From assembly GCA_003559585.1 (NCBI GenBank), contig PWKX01000066.1:1-11302 (forward strand): a stretch of 11,302 bases of DNA. The letters run 5' to 3'. Under the pieces are notes generated by a model, which ran no database searches, was not told the DNA's origin, and saw nothing but the letters and a program-made list of their open reading frames with translations. This DNA is from Mollicutes bacterium. GTDB lineage: Bacteria; Bacillota_I; Bacilli_A; Izemoplasmatales; Izemoplasmataceae. This document shows positions 8,252-11,302 of the stretch, piece after piece; positions within the stretch are counted from its first letter, which is position 1, and the number at the start of each line of letters is the position of its first letter. A program made the position numbers and the translations under genes.

Positions 8252-9169
8252 ATGTATGATGTAATCATAGTCGGTGCCGGGCCCGGCGGCATGACGGCAG
8301 CAATTTACACACAACGGGCAAACTTGAAAACCATGATGTTAGAAAAGGCTGCACCTGGGGGTTATATGGTGAACACCTATGAAATAGAAAACTACCCAGG
8401 TGTTGGTAAAGTCACAGGCTTTGAACTTAGTGAACAAATGTTTAATCACACACAATCACTGGGTGTTGAATATCAATACGGTGATGTGACAAACGTTGAA
8501 GACAAAGGCAACTACAAAAAAGTACATACCGCTGATGGTAAGAGTTATGACACGAAAGCTGTGATCATCGGATCGGGAACCATTCCTAGAAGCGTGGATG
8601 CGCCTGGTGCTGATAAATTTATGAGTCGTGGCATTAGCTTTTGTGCGGTATGTGATGGTGCGTTTTTCAAAGAAAAAGAAGTGATTGTTTTGGGCGGCGG
8701 CAACAGCGCGTTAGATGAGGCTATTTTCTTAACCTCAATGAAGACAAAAGTCACCATTATCAATATTTTAAACTCTCTTCAAGCGGATAAAGGTACAGTT
8801 AGTAAAGCTGAAGATAACGACATGATATCATTTTTACTGGGTCATGAGATCGTTGAGTTTAAAGGTGAAACGTCTTTATCATCTGTCGTATTAAGAAATG
8901 TTGAAACCGATGAAACCTTTGAAAAACCCATTGATGGTGTCTTCATATTTATTGGTCAAATTCCTAACTCAACGTTTGTTAAAGACTTAGGCATTACCAA
9001 TCAACAAGGTTATATTGAAGCCGATGCACATATGGCAACAAAAGTTCCAGGTATTTATGCAATTGGTGATGTGATTGAAAAAGATCTACGTCAAATTGTC
9101 ACCGCAACCAGCGATGGCGCCATTGCATCTCAAAGTGTGATCCGTTATATTGAAAATTTAGAAAATTAA
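8252..9169 (+). CDS. trxB: Thioredoxin-disulfide reductase family flavoprotein lacking the NADPH-phosphate motif
   Basis: This 305-residue protein has the low-molecular-weight thioredoxin reductase layout: FAD-binding GAGPGGMTAA near the N-terminus, the redox pair Cys131-Ala-Val-Cys134 followed by Asp135, a pyridine-nucleotide fold with GGGNSALDEA from 148, and the C-terminal FAD motif GDVIEKDLRQIVTATSDGAIA. Classical enzymes reduce thioredoxin with NADPH. Here the segment after the nucleotide fold, normally HRRxxxRA, reads NILNSLQA (171-178). All three arginines and the histidine that hold the NADPH 2'-phosphate are gone, while flanking VTII and AD fit the alignment. It may use NADH, ferredoxin or another donor, or be a related disulfide oxidoreductase; trxB is the best family name, but the electron donor is open. 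The ribosome site GAGGTGA (8238-8244) is strong, 7 nt from the ATG. It is the last gene before a terminator. Confidence 0.92.
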   Translation: MYDVIIVGAGPGGMTAAIYTQRANLKTMMLEKAAPGGYMVNTYEIENYPGVGKVTGFELSEQMFNHTQSLGVEYQYGDVTNVEDKGNYKKVHTADGKSYDTKAVIIGSGTIPRSVDAPGADKFMSRGISFCAVCDGAFFKEKEVIVLGGGNSALDEAIFLTSMKTKVTIINILNSLQADKGTVSKAEDNDMISFLLGHEIVEFKGETSLSSVVLRNVETDETFEKPIDGVFIFIGQIPNSTFVKDLGITNQQGYIEADAHMATKVPGIYAIGDVIEKDLRQIVTATSDGAIASQSVIRYIENLEN

Positions 9170-9172
9170 CGT

Positions 9173-9201
9173 GAAAAAACGATGTTCAACATCGTTTTTT
9201 C
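9173..9201 (+). terminator. Rho-independent terminator after trxB
   Basis: Arms GAAAAAACGATGTT and AACATCGTTTTTTC are perfect inverted repeats around a single central C, so the realistic loop is a few bases with a CGATG/CATCG core stem. The right arm provides the T-run, followed by CTTTTG. It begins 4 bp after the trxB stop and would end the pcrA-to-trxB transcript. Because the left arm is an A-run, it could also terminate transcription from the other strand, though no minus-strand gene is seen here. Confidence 0.9.
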
Positions 9202-9220
9202 TTTTGATATGCGTTATAAT
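9192..9220 (+). promoter_or_regulatory. Probable sigma-A-type promoter for the 9258 gene, whiA and acpS
   Basis: A perfect -10 box TATAAT lies at 9215-9220, with transcription expected to start near 9227, about 30 bp before the ATG at 9258. No good -35 box is seen at 16-18 bp spacing; that stretch is TCGTTT/CGTTTT inside the terminator's T-rich arm. The -10 box and the position between a terminator and a gene carry the call. The leader (AGAAGAGAAGATATAAACGAGGTGG) is short and shows no riboswitch. Confidence 0.6.
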
Positions 9221-9257
9221 GTTTAGATAGAAGAGAAGATATAAACGAGGTGGCAAC

Positions 9258-9890
9258 ATGAAACCTTCAGATGGCTTATTTTTATTATTCCTCGGCGTTT
9301 TGGCGCTTTTTTTGATGGTACCATTCACGCATCGTTTGTTTTTTGATTTTACAGATGATCATGTGTTATTAGGTGGGTTCATTAAGTTTTTTATTTTTGC
9401 CAGCATTGGTGATGTTGTATCATGGCGATTCAAACATAAGCATTACCGTGTTCCTGGCTTAATGTATAAAGCCATTGCATGGGGTATCCTCGGTGTGTTA
9501 ATCGTCATGGCTTTCTCAATCTTTCACGAAGGTGTTCGTTATTTACAAGAAAGTCGTATTTTACCATTTGGAAACATCACGTTTTTCCATGCGCTTTTCA
9601 CCAGCATACTTATGAATCTATTGTTTGCGCCAACCATGATGTTGTTGCACCGGATATCCGATCAAGTCATTGACCGGATTACGCAAGGTAAACACGGCTT
9701 AATACCTGCTTTAACAGAAATTGATTACGTTGCTTTTTTACGCATGTTAAGTAAAACCATTCCTTTCTTTTGGATTCCGATGCATACCATCACGTTTTTA
9801 TTACCTGGTATGTATCGAGCGTTTTTCGCTTCATTATTAGGCATTGCACTAGGGCTGTTGCTCACAGGATTTAAAAAAAGTCGTGCCTAA
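9258..9890 (+). CDS. Integral membrane protein, possibly Mpv17/PMP22-like
   Basis: This 210-residue membrane protein has hydrophobic segments at about 7-23, 36-54, 68-89, 108-130 and 168-203 (the last may be two helices). Recognisable traits are FASIGDVVSW (47-56), YKAIAWG (70-76), MNLLFAP (119-125), and near the C-terminus KTIPFFWIPMHTITFLLP (166-183) followed by MYR. The order G-D then W-x-P, F-x-x-P and x-x-Y-R resembles the Mpv17/PMP22 family of small membrane proteins, though the spacing differs by a residue or two from eukaryotic Mpv17. I recall similar uncharacterised proteins in other Firmicutes. The bacterial role is not known; eukaryotic members are organelle-membrane channels or metabolite-related proteins. 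It has its own likely promoter and a strong ribosome site GAGGTGG (9247-9253), and is followed by whiA at 19 bp, where B. subtilis has rapZ-yvcK. That this is a real gene is sure; the family is tentative. Confidence 0.88.
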   Translation: MKPSDGLFLLFLGVLALFLMVPFTHRLFFDFTDDHVLLGGFIKFFIFASIGDVVSWRFKHKHYRVPGLMYKAIAWGILGVLIVMAFSIFHEGVRYLQESRILPFGNITFFHALFTSILMNLLFAPTMMLLHRISDQVIDRITQGKHGLIPALTEIDYVAFLRMLSKTIPFFWIPMHTITFLLPGMYRAFFASLLGIALGLLLTGFKKSRA

Positions 9891-9909
9891 CATAAAGGTG
9901 GTATGAATC

Positions 9910-10860
9910 ATGTCCTTCACATCTGATACAAAAAAAGAACTGTTAGCCTTACATGAAGACCAGTGTTGTCAAATCGCTTTGTTAAGTGCCATGCTTGCGA
10001 TAAACGGTTATTTAAGTTTGTCGCATGACGGCATGAAATTGGTGTTTTCCACAACCTCACTACCCGTGGTTAGAAAAGCGATTCAAACGTTAAAAACGTT
10101 GTATCCTGTGCATGTTGATGTCATTAGTAAAAAAGGCATTAGATTACAGAAAAAAAGTCAATACATCATGTCGGTAAAAGAAAAAGTGATGGTGATCATG
10201 CGCGAACTTGGTTTAATGGATGACACACATGGTTTTGCGCAAACCATTGATGAATCTGTGATTGATCGTGATTGTTGCAAACGGTCGTTTTTAAGAGGTG
10301 CGTTTTTAGTGGGCGGTTCCATTAATCACCCACATTCTTCTTCATATCACTTAGAGATTGCTTGTCCAAGTTACGCTTATGCTGAATCCATGGCTGATTT
10401 AATGAATACCTTTGAGTTAAAAAGCAAACCCCTACAAAAAAAACGAGGGTACCTCGTTTATATTAAAGACAGCGAAAAAATTGCTGATTTTTTAAGAGTT
10501 GTTGGTGCAAACACAGCGTTATTCGCTTATGAAGATGAACGGATTAAACGGGATTTTGTCAATTCAATTACCCGTGTGATGAACATGGAAATTGCCAATC
10601 AAAATAAAACATTTGAAGCCGCCAACAAACAACTAAAAAGCATTGAAATTATTGATAAATTGGTGGATGAATCTAAACTTTCAAAAAGTGTGAAAGAAGC
10701 CATGTTTTTAAGAAAGATGTACCCAGAAGCATCATTGAATGAATTGAGTGATTTAAGTGAGAATCATTTTAATAAACGCGTTTCTCGTTCGGGATTGAAT
10801 CACCGGTTTAGAAGCATTAATCAATTGGCTGAGGAGGCGTTAGCGGCGTATGAAAAATAG
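9910..10860 (+). CDS. whiA: DNA-binding protein WhiA
   Basis: This 316-residue protein has the WhiA architecture: an N-terminal region, a LAGLIDADG homing-endonuclease-like fold without endonuclease function (RGAFLVGGSINHP and SSSYHLEI, ~129-150), the RVMNMEIANQNKTFEAA linker, and a C-terminal helix-turn-helix domain from ~275 ending in SRSGLNHRFRSINQLAEEAL. In Streptomyces WhiA is a sporulation regulator. In Bacillus it affects cell division and chromosome segregation without a clear regulon, and it is kept even in small Mollicutes genomes. The ATG at 9910 has AAAGGTG at 9894-9900; an ATG at 9903 is out of frame. The usual partners rapZ and yvcK are not upstream. acpS starts inside the 3' end, 11 bp before the stop. 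Confidence 0.97.
   Translation: MSFTSDTKKELLALHEDQCCQIALLSAMLAINGYLSLSHDGMKLVFSTTSLPVVRKAIQTLKTLYPVHVDVISKKGIRLQKKSQYIMSVKEKVMVIMRELGLMDDTHGFAQTIDESVIDRDCCKRSFLRGAFLVGGSINHPHSSSYHLEIACPSYAYAESMADLMNTFELKSKPLQKKRGYLVYIKDSEKIADFLRVVGANTALFAYEDERIKRDFVNSITRVMNMEIANQNKTFEAANKQLKSIEIIDKLVDESKLSKSVKEAMFLRKMYPEASLNELSDLSENHFNKRVSRSGLNHRFRSINQLAEEALAAYEK
10832..10852 (+). promoter_or_regulatory. Ribosome binding site of acpS inside whiA
   Basis: AGGAGG at 10832-10837 is a near-perfect Shine-Dalgarno 12 nt before the acpS ATG at 10850, which is longer than usual. The acpS frame has a TAG at 10841-10843, so no upstream start is possible and 10850 is fixed. The site and start both lie in whiA codons, so ribosomes ending whiA (stop at 10858-10860) can re-initiate on acpS. 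Confidence 0.65.
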
Positions 10861-11209
10861 TGAAATAGGCATTGACTTGGTTGAGATAAGCCGAATTGAA
10901 GCGATGGATCAAACAGCACTGATTAACCGTATATTATCTTCTGAAGAAAAAAAAGCTTATGATGCCATTAAACATCCTAGACGGCGCTTAGAGTTTTTAG
11001 CGGGTAGGTTTGCGGTAAAAGAAGCGTATACTAAAGTGTATCAAGTGTTTGATGAACCCGTTAATATGAATGATGTTACGGTGTTGAATAATCATCAAGG
11101 GGCACCGTATTTAAAAAGTCCTTACCGTCCACAAGATGTGATAAAAGTATCCTTATCACATACTGAGCAGTATGTTGTGGCGATGTGTTTATGTGTGAAA
11201 GGTGATTAG
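10850..11209 (+). CDS. acpS: Holo-[acyl-carrier-protein] synthase (AcpS)
   Basis: This 119-residue enzyme has the normal length for AcpS-type phosphopantetheinyl transferases. It transfers the 4'-phosphopantetheine arm from coenzyme A to a serine of acyl carrier protein, activating it for fatty-acid and phospholipid synthesis. Diagnostic motifs are GIDLVEISRI at 7-16 with metal-binding Asp9, GRFAVKEAYTKV with Glu58 and Lys57, and VSLSHTEQYVVAM with His104. It overlaps whiA by 11 bp and its TAG stop directly abuts the next ATG. In B. subtilis acpS is followed by a lipoprotein gene (ydcC) and alr, and a lipoprotein also follows here. In most Firmicutes acpS is not tied to whiA, so this junction looks like a local arrangement. 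Confidence 0.97.
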   Translation: MKNSEIGIDLVEISRIEAMDQTALINRILSSEEKKAYDAIKHPRRRLEFLAGRFAVKEAYTKVYQVFDEPVNMNDVTVLNNHQGAPYLKSPYRPQDVIKVSLSHTEQYVVAMCLCVKGD

Positions 11210-11302
11210 ATGAAAAAACGATTATTATGGGTGTTTACCCTTCTGGTGAGCATAGGCGTCTTAACGGCGTGTTCTACGCCAATGTTTGGCGATTATACAT
11301 AT
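11210..11302 (+). CDS. Lipoprotein, N-terminal part only
   Basis: The first 31 codons of a gene cut by the right edge are visible. The protein starts MKKRLLWVFTLLVSIGVLTA then Cys21: a basic n-region, a hydrophobic core and the lipobox L-T-A-C, i.e. a type II (lipoprotein) signal peptide. Lgt would modify Cys21, and the mature protein (CSTPMFGDYTY...) would be anchored on the outer face of the membrane. The ATG at 11210 directly follows the acpS stop, and AAAGGTGA at 11198-11205 is a good ribosome site inside acpS. The product cannot be named from this much. By position it could correspond to YdcC, which follows acpS in B. subtilis, but too little sequence is present to test this. Confidence 0.85.
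   Translation, partial: MKKRLLWVFTLLVSIGVLTACSTPMFGDYTY

Noticed and set aside
8276..8287. Perfect GC-only palindrome GCCGGGCCCGGC near the start of trxB
   Set aside because: It encodes the conserved GAGPGG FAD-binding loop, and Gly/Pro/Ala codons force high GC. With no loop it is a weak hairpin candidate, though it could slightly affect early translation.
9479..9673. Small plus-strand frame of 64 codons
   Set aside because: It lies wholly inside the 9258-9890 membrane-protein gene in another frame, without a ribosome site or family likeness.
1..11302. tRNA, rRNA, CRISPR array, insertion sequence, attachment site or riboswitch
   Set aside because: Coding genes fill the window nearly end to end; the single 88-bp gap holds only a terminator, a promoter and a short leader. 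No repeats of the needed kind were seen.

Overview
The window is a chromosomal stretch of a low-GC bacterium of Firmicutes/Mollicutes type. All genes lie on the + strand, and spot counts put GC at roughly 35-40%. Gene content and order support this placement: pcrA-ligA, hprK-lgt, and trxB close to whiA are Firmicutes/Mollicutes arrangements. TGA is a real stop here (it ends pcrA and uvrA) and Trp is encoded by TGG. This excludes the TGA=Trp code of Mycoplasma and Spiroplasma. It fits an Acholeplasma-, Izemoplasma- or Haloplasma-like lineage or an ordinary Firmicute. The exact taxon is inference.

Layout. Positions 1-9169 look like one long transcription unit: the 3' part of pcrA (helicase), ligA (NAD-dependent DNA ligase), uvrA (nucleotide excision repair), an unrecognised 201-aa four-helix membrane protein, hprK (HPr kinase/phosphorylase), lgt (prolipoprotein diacylglyceryl transferase) and trxB (thioredoxin-reductase family). 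Gaps are 1-19 bp. The unit ends in a perfect 14-bp-arm hairpin terminator at 9173-9201. A TATAAT box at 9215-9220 then appears to start a second unit: a 210-aa Mpv17/PMP22-like membrane protein, whiA, acpS (overlapping whiA by 11 bp) and the start of a lipoprotein gene that abuts acpS and runs off the window.

How the genes work together. PcrA, LigA and UvrA are all DNA-repair enzymes. UvrA finds lesions, a UvrD/PcrA-type helicase can clear the excised patch and stalled RNA polymerase, and LigA seals the nick. HprK controls carbon catabolite repression through HPr Ser46. Lgt would lipidate lipoproteins such as the one at the right edge. AcpS activates acyl carrier protein for lipid synthesis, and WhiA is a conserved DNA-binding protein linked to growth and division.

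The region is mostly housekeeping, and I see no clearly new multi-gene system, phage, IS element, CRISPR array or RNA gene. The points worth a second look are: a TrxB that has lost the whole HRRxxxR NADPH-phosphate motif; an HprK with the conserved GRN loop changed to ARS; two poorly characterised membrane proteins in otherwise conserved gene neighbourhoods; and the absence of rapZ-yvcK next to whiA. No gene-free stretch exceeds 300 bases; the longest is 88 bp (9170-9257).
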